Shown here: in pieces, positions 33,401 to 43,653 of the stretch
How the letters are laid out: every line of letters starts with the position of its first letter
Numbering within the stretch: the stretch's first letter is position 1
Source: Neospora caninum Liverpool
Taxonomy: Eukaryota > Apicomplexa > Conoidasida > Eucoccidiorida > Sarcocystidae
Length of the DNA stretch: 64,000 nt
Reading direction: 5' to 3'
Assembly (NCBI RefSeq): GCF_000208865.1
Contig: NC_018389.1
Location: 1,860,001 to 1,924,000, forward strand
Position numbers and translations under genes: made by a program
The notes under the pieces: generated by a model
Told to the model about the DNA's origin: nothing
Databases searched by the model: none
The model's input: the letters and a program-made list of their open reading frames with translations, nothing else

Positions 33401-36075
33401 GGGAAATCCACCTGACAACGCCGCTTAGGAAACGAAGGCGGAGGGGCGATGCAGCGGCGGGAGAGAGGGAGAGTCAGGAGCCCGTGCGAGGCGGAGCAGA
33501 GAGGGAGGCGGAAATTCTTGGGGGGGTTGGAGAAGGAGAATCCGACGAAACAGCGGGAGGCGAGCCGTGCGACACAGGGCGAGGCACGAACAAGGAACCG
33601 AGAAAAGATCTTCCGCGTTCTCCGTCGATTTCGGACACACGGACGGAAGAGCCGGAAGACAGCGGAGCGACGGGCAGCGGTGAGGAAGGCGAGACGGGAG
33701 GAGAAGGAAAGAGGGGACAGGGAGATAAACCAGATGCGGAGGAAGAAAGAGAAGATGACGACCGTGAGCGAGAGGTGCCAGGTTGGCAAGACGAAGAAGG
33801 CGCACTGAGACTCACGATCTCTGACGAAGAAGATGAGGAAGACGAAAGACAAGAGGAAGGCGTACCAGAGGCGGAAGAAGGAGAGGAGGAAGAGGCCGCG
33901 GAGAAAGACACACGAGAAGGAAGAAAGAAGCGTGGAGGGGAGCCAGGGGGGGAGAATGGGACGGAGGAAGAGGCCGCGGAGAAAGACACACGAGAAGGAA
34001 GAAAGAAGCGTGGAGGGGAGCCAGGGGGGGAGAATGGGACGGAGGAAGAGGCCGCGGAGAAAGACACACGAGAAGGAAGAAAGAAGCGTGGAGGGGAGCC
34101 AGGGGGGGAGAATGGGACGGAGGAAGAGGCCGCGGAGAAAGACACACGAGAAGGAAGAAAGAAGCGTGGAGGGGAGCCAGGGCGGGAGAATGGGACGGAG
34201 GAAGAGACGCAGGAAGACCACGAAGGCGACGACAGAAAGGCTGGCGGGGCAGGAGACAGCCTGAAACAGCAGAGAGCGGAGAAGGAAGAGGAGAGGAGAC
34301 AACAGAACGAACATGAGGAGGGGGAGAGTCGAGGGGGGCCGAACGAGAAGCGGCGAAACGAAGCGAAGGACAAAAAGAGGAAGAAGACCCGGGAACATCG
34401 GGTCTCAAGCGAGACGAGACACTGCTTCGGAGAGATAGAAGGCGGCAGGTCGGAACGCGATGGAGACGCGCATGCGGAGAGCGCTCGAACTGCGGAAGAG
34501 GACGAGCAAGAAGAGGGGGAGCAAGAAGACGGCGCGGGTGGTCATCGCGAGGAAGAAGACGGGGGAACGACAAAAGGCGGGCGAGCCGAAGAAGATAGGA
34601 GCGCCGACGTCGGAAGGCCACGGGAAGGCGAACTGCGTTTGAAGAAAAAGAACAAGAAGAAGAAGAGGGAGAAGCTTTCCTGTGAGGAAGCTCAGCTACC
34701 TGAAAGTCCGTCTGTTGCCGGAGTGTTTGAAGCAGAAAATGCGCTTGCCAGTCATCGACACGACGGGGCCGGAGATCTGCCTGGGGAGAAGAAAACGACG
34801 GTTGGCGACAGCGCGGTGTGTATGGCGTTTGTGTCGCGCGATCGAGACAGAGAAGAGGCAGAAGGGAACGCAGGAGGCGAGTCGGAGAACAGGCGCGTGG
34901 AAGTCGGGGAAACAAGGAAAGTCGAAGAGAAAGAGGTGAAGAAGAAGAAAAAAAAGAAGAAACGGAGTGTCGGGTCTTCCGAAGATCGAGCTTGTGGACA
35001 TTCCGTATCCGCGTGCGTCGACGGCGAAGCGGGGAAGCAAGAAGGGAGACGAGACGAAGGAGCAAGGAGGGAAGAGAACCCCGACCGAGTGCAAGTGACT
35101 GTGGACAAAGTCGCGACGCAGCTGTTGGCTTCTGCGGAAGAAAGCGCATGGAGGGATGCTCCGAACCGAGCAGAGGAGAAGGAAGAAAGCGAACGGACCC
35201 TCCCGGACGGAGGAGACAGGCAAGCAGCTGGCGTAACCGACGCGGCGCGCGTGAAGAAGAAGAAACGGAAAGAGAAGTGTTTTGTTGACGACAAAGACTG
35301 CACCAAAGATTCGCTCGTGCCGACTCCGCTTCCCCCCGAGCGTGGGGAAAGTTTCGAGGCCCAAAGCGAGAGTCAGGAGCAAAGGGTGGAACGAGCTAGA
35401 GAGCCGCAGGTTTCCGTGAAGAAAAAGAAGAAAAAGAAGAAGAAAGACGCGAACGAGCAGGCGTCTTGGGAAAGAAGTGAAGAATGTGCTGAGCCGCAGA
35501 GGCGTGTCTCTGTGGGGGACCACGGTGAGATCGACGAGAGCACCAGATTGAAGGGACGAGAAGAAGGACAAGAGCAAGAAGAGAGAGAGGGACAGGCGGA
35601 CGGAGGAGCTACGCTGCGTGTCCAAACAGAGAAAAGAAAGAAGGTGCACTTCTCTGACGAGGACGTTGGGCGGAACGGGCTCGAGGGCGAAGTCTCTGTT
35701 TCTCGTGGGGACTCGATGAGTCCCTCCAGAGACGGCGCGTTGCCTCTGAGGGTTACGCCAGGCCGCCCTGTCTTCGAGCCCAACACAGAAAATCCAGACG
35801 ACGCACGTGGCGGGGGGCAGCAAGAGTGTGTCTCTTCGGTCGCAGATGCCTGCGCGGCGGAAGCCAAGAAGAAAAAGAAGAAAAAGGAAGCCGAAAGCGG
35901 GGAGAGGAGCGAGGAAGGAGACACTGAAGAACATTTGAATGGGAAGAAAGAACCTAGGAAACACAAATTGCGAAAAGGCGACAGGAAACACAGGGACTAC
36001 GACTCACACAAGAAGGGAGACCGGACGGGTAGCAGAGAAGACAAGACTGCAGCGGAAGACAGCGGAGAAACGTGA
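30451..36075 (+). CDS. Large Myb/SANT-type (DMTF1/REB1/TTF1-like) nuclear protein, single exon
   Basis: One uninterrupted frame of 1874 residues, starting ACAAGATGTCTC. Near the N-terminus, GRFTSAEKAKILQTLEEYAG (about 18-97) and KKGVWSSEEIKTLIELEKEL ... RFARIAETLNRTACCVYDKWKEL (about 101-150) look like two Myb/SANT repeats of the kind in DMTF1, REB1 and TTF1. A third region (CGVKWRHLQSHFYPQSTASH, around 275-295) may be another. These factors bind DNA, often rDNA terminators. The rest is charged and disordered: Lys/Arg/Glu-rich, with a 12-residue GEGERTEGGETE repeat (x4), a 26-residue repeat (x4), and five poly-lysine clusters near the C-terminus that suit nucleolar targeting. KKVHF at about 1730-1734 fits a PP1 docking motif. 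The family call rests on weak Myb similarity. The size and single-exon structure are clear. Confidence 0.83.
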   Translation: MSLSLPTSPSAGGRVRRGRFTSAEKAKILQTLEEYAGVWGYGSVKEAVIDLCEPARRDASKTAMAKRDRFATLARCLPDRPPSSVYLFVRRTLCVALQVKKKGVWSSEEIKTLIELEKELRVTHPGDRFARIAETLNRTACCVYDKWKELQPRLLAVEAETKLREQAEKRPDAEGERETEETRHSTETRPRAAGEEGGKGDGGAETRQPGEKAEGRGREARREEMVQYQALLDSAAPLPATTLVLYRRPTCIPSSDLTALWLKVQEVSSERLPACGVKWRHLQSHFYPQSTASHLRLQYTFNIVPVELARRMGVPSALPVLLRRAVRSMYRRLKRETARAHGRERERQAEDEEAVANKAARLGLETAESVEGAEDAKREATLCMQAEESLSGFTDVACLDIAPYCPPALLTWAFRNTVRSLCPPKELAKRERRESKAAERKGPDAHSETETGGPPKGDNGGATAGEAGGATEGESSEEDRKGSGKRLKDYSAFRRLKYVPGQRLSLAQQTRLLACHLKMLGKRVSKKRDEYLFLRGALACEDFAVAVRRAIRRRGASGEVGRDEGDEGGPDERRTGKASAARRNKRRLRESDRKKLKKSRREREEGEGERTEGGETEGEGERTEGGETEGEGERTEGGETEGEGERTEGGETEGGETEGEMTDGVSGFASSSESEEEETEEDWRCESEEREKERHMGEEEKQRKWREEARQLGRRGVLALIRKKGSKELKRLKTYNQRFFTFGKKEPCSYALPPGGREQLDSAFSSLSMEPSSLSLCPSAARPSSPAYPVGQPRQSGRRRERGREGREGESAETHAQRLAICDGTTDAREPSPRGEEAEEARKSTEAKPAEGQRREGKVNGGEPEGKEEQEGDEEEERDEGREEGGDEGREEGGEREEGDEGSEEEREGDEGRGGREDRGAEREGEKGGAGEERKKRGSARFSDARDGKEEEADGEPARREDTEGGESECGKRKVEHAEKGQEGEIHLTTPLRKRRRRGDAAAGERESQEPVRGGAEREAEILGGVGEGESDETAGGEPCDTGRGTNKEPRKDLPRSPSISDTRTEEPEDSGATGSGEEGETGGEGKRGQGDKPDAEEEREDDDREREVPGWQDEEGALRLTISDEEDEEDERQEEGVPEAEEGEEEEAAEKDTREGRKKRGGEPGGENGTEEEAAEKDTREGRKKRGGEPGGENGTEEEAAEKDTREGRKKRGGEPGGENGTEEEAAEKDTREGRKKRGGEPGRENGTEEETQEDHEGDDRKAGGAGDSLKQQRAEKEEERRQQNEHEEGESRGGPNEKRRNEAKDKKRKKTREHRVSSETRHCFGEIEGGRSERDGDAHAESARTAEEDEQEEGEQEDGAGGHREEEDGGTTKGGRAEEDRSADVGRPREGELRLKKKNKKKKREKLSCEEAQLPESPSVAGVFEAENALASHRHDGAGDLPGEKKTTVGDSAVCMAFVSRDRDREEAEGNAGGESENRRVEVGETRKVEEKEVKKKKKKKKRSVGSSEDRACGHSVSACVDGEAGKQEGRRDEGARREENPDRVQVTVDKVATQLLASAEESAWRDAPNRAEEKEESERTLPDGGDRQAAGVTDAARVKKKKRKEKCFVDDKDCTKDSLVPTPLPPERGESFEAQSESQEQRVERAREPQVSVKKKKKKKKKDANEQASWERSEECAEPQRRVSVGDHGEIDESTRLKGREEGQEQEEREGQADGGATLRVQTEKRKKVHFSDEDVGRNGLEGEVSVSRGDSMSPSRDGALPLRVTPGRPVFEPNTENPDDARGGGQQECVSSVADACAAEAKKKKKKKEAESGERSEEGDTEEHLNGKKEPRKHKLRKGDRKHRDYDSHKKGDRTGSREDKTAAEDSGET
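32266..32424 (+). repeat. 36-bp coding tandem repeat, 4.4 copies
   Basis: Copies at 32266, 32302, 32338 and 32374, plus a partial one, encode GEGERTEGGETE. They appear identical at the base level. Confidence 0.95.
33886..34197 (+). repeat. 78-bp coding tandem repeat, 4 copies
   Basis: Copies at 33886, 33964, 34042 and 34120 encode 26 residues each (begins EEEAAEKDTREGRKK, ends GGENGT). The only difference I see is one G-to-C change in copy 4 (Gly to Arg). Confidence 0.95.
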
Positions 36076-36269
36076 ACACGCGACTCAGCTAATGCCTTCA
36101 AAAAGGGAAAGCAAAACACAGCCAAGATGCAAAGAAAGCGGAGGAACCGAGACCGATGCAAGCTCGTTTTTTCCCAACAGTTTTTATGTGCGATCCTATC
36201 CTTACAACTCTACATACATTTAGGTCTACACACCCGTTCCTATATATATATATATATATATATATGTAC

Positions 36270-36307
<38 letters not shown>

Positions 36308-37310
36308 GGGTGTACGTTTGAATAAGTGTGCATATATCGATAGGGAGCTGTATACGCCTAGAGCCGGTTCCAGCGTGGGCGTTTCTTGCGTTCGGCGAGC
36401 CGAGGCGTCGGGCTCTTTTCAGTCTACGTGAGCGCCGACCTCTGCTGTGTATTTTGTTGGCGAGTGCGTCATTTGGGCATGCACTGCATTTTGTCTTGTC
36501 GGGGTGCATGCGAGAAGCCCTCGGGAGGGACGGACGTTCTGAGAACGCGACTCAAAGTCGGTCCAGTTACTCCAGATTCGACGCATTCACGGAAGGAACG
36601 GATGTATGAGCCGGTGGCGAGAGGCCGAAACACAGCGCCGTAGGTTTCAGACATGTCACACGAGAACAGAGACTGTGGAAAGCAACTCTTTGGACCTAGA
36701 AGAAGGCAGAGAAATGCAACGGCTCGTTGTCTCTGAGCGTCTCTGCTTCGCGTTTTCAACAAGATATGCGGACGTTCTGTGGAGCAAGCCCGAATTTCAC
36801 GCTGTCTGTTCCCCGTGATCTGGAAAACCCAAAGCGTCGGTTTCCTCTTGATGTCACTTTCGGATTTCTTTGTTCCCCTGTTTCCTTGCCTTCACATCTT
36901 GGCCCTCTGCTCAGTGTGCGGGCACCGGGATGCTTTGAAAGAACTGAGGAATGTGCAGCAGCCACAGGGGCGTCTCGAAAACACAAACGAGAAGAATAGC
37001 TGTACTCTGACTTCACACCTCCGTTTCAGAGCCTGTTTCGCTTCTGACGCCACTTTATTTCAACTCCCACTAGGAAAGGAAAGCTTCGTTTTCAAAGAGA
37101 AGGCTGTCCGACAAAACATGCAACCACCCGGGGATGGCTGCTCCCGAACATCCTCTGTGTCCTTGGGTCTCTTTCGGTCTCTGTCCCTTCCTTTTTTCTG
37201 TATTTCTGTCGGTTTTAAGCAGTCTTAGTTTCTCTATGCTTTTGTGGTGTTCCAGTTTCGTGGAGTGTCTGGGAACGCTCCCGGTGTTCTTTAACAGAGG
37301 AAAACGTCTC
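36076..37310. other. Convergent intergenic region
   Basis: This lies between the 3' ends of the Myb-like gene (plus) and the kleisin-like gene (minus). It holds the TA microsatellite at 36240-36307. No conserved ORF is seen. Confidence 0.55.
36240..36307. repeat. (TA)n microsatellite
   Basis: Two TA tracts joined by TGTACATATATGTATATG, just past the Myb-like gene. Confidence 0.95.
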
Positions 37311-40300
37311 TCAAGCACACACTACCCACTGTCGGCCGCCTGCAAGTTTGTCGCTCGTTCGTTTTTCCGTGTCACTGACAAAGACATTTTCGGCACCTGG
37401 CTCTCGCTCTGCAGACCGGCTCGTCCCTCTCGGGTCTTGCCCGAAAAGAAGATCTCTCGTTCCGCAAATGAACAGCGTTTCGGGGCGAGAACGGGTTTTC
37501 TCGCCGTCGCCAGTGAGCGCGCCTGCAAACGGCAAAGGGTGTTTTTGCCTGAGAAGGATCTCTCCGCGAGAGTAGAGAGCCAGGAGGTGTTGAAACGCCT
37601 TGGCAGCGGTCGAGGGCCGGACCCGACCTTGAGGCACCACCTCGTGGAAGGTGAGTCTGGAAACGATGTTTTGTTTGTCGACGGCATCCAAACCCCCGTC
37701 GTCCTCTCCGCTCTCTTGCTTGCTTTCTTTCGACGCCGCTCTCGCGTCTCCATCTTGCCACCAGGACGCCGACCCGTGCGGGGCCGCCTGATCCGAGTCA
37801 GGCAACAGAGAGCGATGGCCCTCACCGTCTCTTGGCTTCGAGTCAGAGTGCGACAGCAGCACTCGCCGTCGCAAAAGCGCGTACAGAAAGCTACGAAACC
37901 CTGTGCGCGTCGTGGTGTCTCTTTGCCCGCCTTCTTGCCACATGCCCTCGCCTGAGCCGTCTCGGGTACTTCCGGACGAAACCGGCAGGGAGGAAGACAC
38001 AAAAGACGAGAGCGTGACACTGGAGCCGCTGGTTTGCCAGGTGTCGCGACTCAAGCGGTCGTTGCCCCGTGCGGGATTCTGTTTCTCGAGGTCGCTCGAA
38101 AACCCACGGGTAGCACCTTGGCCCGTTCTATCACCGCCCGGATGCGACAGCGAGCTGAGACCTCGGCTGAGCCTCGGGGACAAATGCGGAGTGTCGGTTT
38201 CCTCTCGACCCTCTTCAGAGCGCCGAGCTCCGCGACCCAGAGAGACACTCGACACGTCCTTGCGCAGGCCGTCTTGCTCGCCTGCGTCGCCGACGGCACT
38301 TCTGTCCACAAAGTCGCCGTCGAAAAACAAATCGTCGGAAACGCGGTCCGACTCGCTCGCCCCAGACGACGAGGCAACAGAGGGGTTTTCCGCACACGCG
38401 CTCGGCCCCGCGTAAAGGCACTGGCGGAGCAACTGCGAAGAATCTCGCGGTTTCCCCTGCCTCGAACGCATCTCGTGCGGCGTGTACGCTCCCTGCGTTA
38501 AGCTGCTGCTATCAAAGAGCCCGCGGAGAATTTCGACGTACTCGCTGCTATCAATCCCGTCGGTGGACACAGCCTGGGTTCCGTTCTCGCGATCGGAAGA
38601 GCCCAGACCCCGGTCGGCGGCTTCTCTGGAGCCAGGCAGGGTTCCCAGGCGGGCCAGAAGTCCTGTGGAGGATGCTGCGCTTTTTTGCGCAGGTTTTCGT
38701 GCATCTGAGCGAAGCTCGAGAAAACTGTCTTCGCCTGCGGCGCCGAGGTCATCGGTTCCTGGAGCACTCGCGGGGTGGTTTTCCGCCGCCGCGTGTTCAG
38801 GTTCGGCCGCAAACGATCGAAAAAAGTGTGGACCATCGCGGTGCTTGAGAAACCCTGGAAACGCTGTTCGCGACGCTTCTTCCCAAGAGCAACGCCACTG
38901 GTGTGCAGCGACAGCGGCGGCAGGCGCGAAAGCGTTGCAGGGAAAGGCCGAGGGTATGGAGGCGTTTGGAGCCTGTTCTCGACGATGCGCGGCGGAGAAC
39001 AGACGGTCGCCATCCGACGCCAGCAGGTGAGAATCTCTCGCTGGCGCAAGAGTGCATAGCAGCCTGGCTCGAGACGCAACAGCCTTCTCGGGGCGCGATG
39101 CCGCAAGGTCCGTGTGGAGCGCCAGCAAAGAGAGCACCGGATCGCACTGGAGCTGCAGGCAAAGCGAGAACGAGAAAGCCGAATACACCGCGCGGAAAAC
39201 CGCCTCTTCGTTCAAGAGACAGAAACGCCAAGGCAAGAGGCAAACCCGCACACGAAGCACAGGCGGTGGGGTCTCGGTGACTGACTTGAGCAGGGAAGGG
39301 GAACTTGGCACAAAACAGGGGCAAACGTACGACGGGCATGAACTGGGAAGAGACACGGAGGCAGAAAAACGCAGCGGAAACCGGGGAATCTCTGTCCCTT
39401 CCGAAGGGCAGACAAACACTAGAGGGCTGCCGAGCGTTTCGTGTCTTCGCGCCCCCTTTTTATCCCTCTTTTTCTTGTTCTCGAGGTTCGCTGGCTGTAA
39501 GCCCCATAACGGACGGGAGCGATGCGCGAGATTCAAGGACCAGTCAAAAGCGTAGGCAGATCTGTGTTTGCAGGTTTGAACACACACTGCTGTGGCTACT
39601 GACACTGCTCGCCTGATTCGAGTTCCTTCTCTGGCCTATTTGTCTTCTGAGAAACGGTGTGCCTCACCAGGCCGACCGACGGAGACAACAGATGAAATCG
39701 AGCATCCCAGAGAGTCAGCGACTGGGAACGGTGAATCTGTGCCTCCTGGGACGCGATTTGACTCCAGAACTGCTTCCACTGCATCTGTTTTTCGGAAAGC
39801 GATAACGAGGGGGAGAGAAGAGGAGGAATTCCCGGAGTGGCGAAGGCGACACGATCCCAGAGAACCTTCCGGCCAGCCTAGAGAGAACCGAGCGGGGGCC
39901 GCGAAAAGAGAAGACAGGAGAGAAAGAGCGAATATGCCAAAGCAGAAAGCATGGGAAAACGAGAAAGACAACCCGAGTCCTGTGACTTCTAGGCTGTCTG
40001 AAGCGTGTGTGTGTTCTACAGAACGGGTACGAGCGCTTGAAACACTCTGCGCGTTTGGGACAACACACATCCCCATCCTGCACAGACTGTCAGCGGAACT
40101 GAGGCTGCCTCGATATGCACGGCACTTGCAGACACACGGTGAAGCACACAGACTAAATTTCGCGGGCTCCTGACCTTTCCCGTTTCGTGGTTCAAAGCGT
40201 CGGATCCTGTTCCCTCTCCGCGGACACGCGTCTCTCGCGAGTGAGGCCGTTTTCGGTTTTGTTCAGCCGTTGGGTCTTCTCTGAGCGGCGAATCCTCCAG

Positions 40301-42332
40301 AGAAAACGAAGGCAATGCGAGTCGGCGCGCGGCTGTTCCTTCCTCGAGACCTCTCGCCGGGAACGCCGAGTTTTTCTCTTCCGCTGGGCCATTCGCGAAA
40401 GAAGGCATGTGCATCTCAGGCGGTTCCGTCCACTCCCCAGCATCGACAATTCCGTCTCCGGCGAAGGAGGCCGTGTCAATTTCGACTTCTCCCCAGCGGC
40501 TGAGGTGCGATCCGTCGAGCGCAAACGCGCGGTGCGAGACCTCCCTCGCCACTTCCTCTCGATATCTTGCATCCTCCCCTGCTTGCGCCTTCCCTTCCGC
40601 TGCGTCTTTGTCCCTGCCAGCCCACTTCAAATCGAAAAGGTATCCGTCTCGCGCGTCGTCGCGGAAACCTTCGTCATCTCCCGGGCCGTGTGACGTGGTA
40701 GTTTGAAGACGGCCGAGTTTCGAGGGCGACACCGGAAGCGTCAGCGACAGGGGCCGCTCGCGCACCCCGCGGAGTTTTTCAAGCCGGTACCGGTCGGGTT
40801 CGCGTCCAGGCTCCAGGTTTGAGACGCTACTGACGCCTTCGCCGGCTTTCCCTGTCTGGGGGTCGTGGCACGGAACTTCTCGGTACCCCGTCCACCTGGC
40901 GCTGAAGAAAGGGCTTTCGTCGGAAAAAGAGGTGTCGAGGAGAGTGCGTTCGTCATCCGGAAACAAAAGCCCGGAGGGGAGCTGCAGAGAGGCGCCGTAC
41001 GGCCCTGATGCGTGCTTCTGGTCTTCCATCTTCCGGAGTTCCTTTTCCAGGAAAGAGCCGTCGGCGGCATCGCGAGCGTCACGCTGCTCCCGCAGCCGCT
41101 CCATGATCTGAGAACGGGAGAAGAGACGGAGGAAAATGCAATGTCTACTCCGCGAAAAACGAGCGTGCACAACCCTGACGCAAGCTTGGTAGAGGGAAGC
41201 TCCACAGGTTTCTCCAGAAGAACCACATATTCATGTATGCATCCACATAACGGCGAATTCCGTGTGTCCAGTCCTGGACCTCTCCGCAAACGGACACACA
41301 CATATATCTGGAAAGAGAGGCGGCGAAGGAATCGAACGAGACTCTTTTCGCGACTGCCGGAGAAGCGACGCGAAGACGTTCTTCTTGTATCCGCCCCGAT
41401 ACAAATCAACACACATCCCGCTCAACAGCCACACATGTAACTGGGCAGCGATGCTCTGCGAATGAACGCAACCGGACTCGAGTCGGACTGAGAGTCAGCA
41501 AGTCAGCGAACCCGTTTGAGGACGCAGTGTTGCCTACTGCATCGTAGTCGAACTCGTAGTTCGGATATCCGTCGTCTTGGCTGTCGTTGATGTTCAGCGA
41601 GTCGCCCAGAGAGTCGAGGATACGCGACCCTTTTTCCTCGATCACGCCTCGGGATTTTCGTTTCCCGGTGGGCTCCTGGTCCTTTTTGTTCAGAAAGGCC
41701 AGGAGCGCCTCACGCTCGTCCGTCTCTCTGGTTCGCGCGCGTTTCCGCCGACTCTTTGAGGTCCCCATCTTGTCGTGCTTCCGTCGGTTCTGCGCCTCAT
41801 CTTCCTCAATCCCCCACAGCCCGCAGTCCACATTCCGGCTATTTGGCAGAAACGCAGAGCCCGGCTTCCCGTCTTCGAAGAAACGAACTTTCTTCAGCGC
41901 CTGCCGCTCCAGGCGGAAAACGCGACGCGACAGAAGAGCCGCGTCGTCGCTCAACAGGATCCACTGCTGGAGCAAAACCGTTGCGGCGCCGCGCAAGAGA
42001 ATCGCCTGCTGGGGCAGAGGCTGAGCCGCTACAAACGAGTGGTAGTTTGCTTTCCCGTGTACCGCGCGCTCGGACAGACACACTGGGGAAGGCCGCGAAG
42101 GCGCAGACCGAACACTCTTCCGCGTAAAGGTCGGGCACGGAAACAACAGGAGTAGCGTCGGCAGAAGGTCCAAACGCCGCAACTCGCCTTCTGTTATCAC
42201 CTGAGGAAACGGAACAGAGAGAAAAGGCGCCGACGACTGTCGCCGATGATGCAGGCCGCGTTTGCAGAAAACCGCCTGTACGCACCATATATATTTACAT
42301 ATCTATATATAGATATATAGATATATAGATAT

Positions 42333-42391
<59 letters not shown>

Positions 42392-43653
42392 TGGAAGTGC
42401 ATGGGGTGGTTCTCCGATGACAATTCCGGAGTACGAGGCATGCCGTTCTTTGAAATGTAAAAATACACGCGAATTCGGAGTGGCGTGGACTTGAGTTTCT
42501 GTCGTCGGGAAATTGCCCTCTGCCACTTTCCGGGGTGCTCGTTCTTGTGTGTATACGCTTGTCTGAGATATTCCGAGCGTCCTTGTCGTAACCAACTAGA
42601 CAATACGCATATACACCCGTATAAAACGGGAGTGACAACCGGAGATGCATATGCAAATACATATATATATATATATATATATATGAGAGAAAGCGGCAGC
42701 AACTGCTACCCTCGGGAGATGAGTCTTGTATGTACACACAGAAGGGACGAGGTAGACCTTTCTCACTTTGGCCACTTGCGTCGTGGTCCGGTTTCTTGCA
42801 GCCTCTTCATCGCCCCCCGGTTGCTCGTAGGTTCGCAGAGGCAAACTGATCACGCCGGCCGCCAGGAACTTTTTGAAGATCACTGAGGCACAGATGGAGA
42901 GAGAAACCGGAAAACGAGAGAGGAAGACATACCCTAGAGAGGAATGGGCCGAGTTGTTAACAGACGAACGGACGGAAGCAGAGAATCGAATGGACAGCAG
43001 CCCACGATTGGACTGAAGAGAGACGAGAGCACGGGCACACACACAGACATTGAGATTTGTGGTAGAACTGAAGGAACTCCCGATGTCATAGTGGAGCTGC
43101 CGAACCGCACGTGGTAGTCGAAAGCACGATTGTTTTTCTACCACAAACGCTACTCGAACGAATACTCCAAACCAAAGTGCAGAGCGCCATACTCGTACCA
43201 CTCCAACCTAAACTATCTTCACTGATCACAAAGGCTGCGTTTCTCTGTGGCAAATAAACATGCACTTCGGTACTGGTTAGTCTCCCTGCATATATACGAG
43301 TGCGCATAGGTACATGTATATATATCTATATATGTACTGATGTTACATGTGTATATCGATGTGTTTGAATATTTTCGTGGGTGTTCTGTATAAGACTGTG
43401 TATATGTAGAAAGGTTATTTGTCGTTTAGGCTCTAAGCAACCGTAGGCATTTTTGCGCATGATGTACATCTGTACCCTAGACTGGATGCATACATGTCTG
43501 TGGATGAGTATAGCTATATTCGCTGCGCAGTTGACAGCTACCTTGATTCTTGAAAGGCGCCAGTGTTGCTGAGTCCTTGTTTTCCACTTGCTCCTCTGTC
43601 CCTTCGCGCTTTTTTTCGTACAGAACCAACTGGCTCTCCGAGAGCTCCGCCAT
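37311..43653 (-). CDS. Kleisin-like protein (RAD21/REC8 family candidate)
   Basis: Six exons: complement(43542..43653), (42767..42882), (41538..42200), (40175..41107), (39668..39877), (37311..39152), 3876 nt, 1291 residues; every junction keeps phase. The C-terminus has a winged-helix-like block: SRLTFHEVVPQG then STAAKAFQHLLALYSRGEIL (about 1176-1211). It resembles the SMC1-binding end of RAD21/REC8. A central motif AGRKVLWDRVAFATPGI (from 609) recalls the conserved middle of REC8/RAD21. Near the N-terminus, QAILLRGAATVLLQQWILLS and the following helix (about 140-182) could be the SMC3-neck helices. The usual kleisin start (MFY ... WLAA) is missing; the protein begins MAELSESQLVLYEKK. Most of the rest is long, charged and low in complexity. 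If correct, it is the closing subunit of a cohesin ring. A condensin-type kleisin is the main alternative. Confidence 0.68.
42296..42391. repeat. (GATA)n microsatellite
   Basis: Degenerate GATATATA units run into about 14 perfect GATA units, in the second intron of the kleisin-like gene (42201-42766). A TA tract at 42660-42684 lies in the same intron. Confidence 0.95.

Noticed and set aside
32980..35149. Long open frames antisense to the Myb-like gene (472 and 445 codons)
   Set aside because: They mirror the purine-rich repeats of the real gene, read as Ser/Leu/Pro/Phe-rich sequence, and have no motif.
42296..42391. GATA tandem array, considered as a CRISPR-like or regulatory array
   Set aside because: Unit is four bases with no spacers. 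It is an ordinary intron microsatellite.
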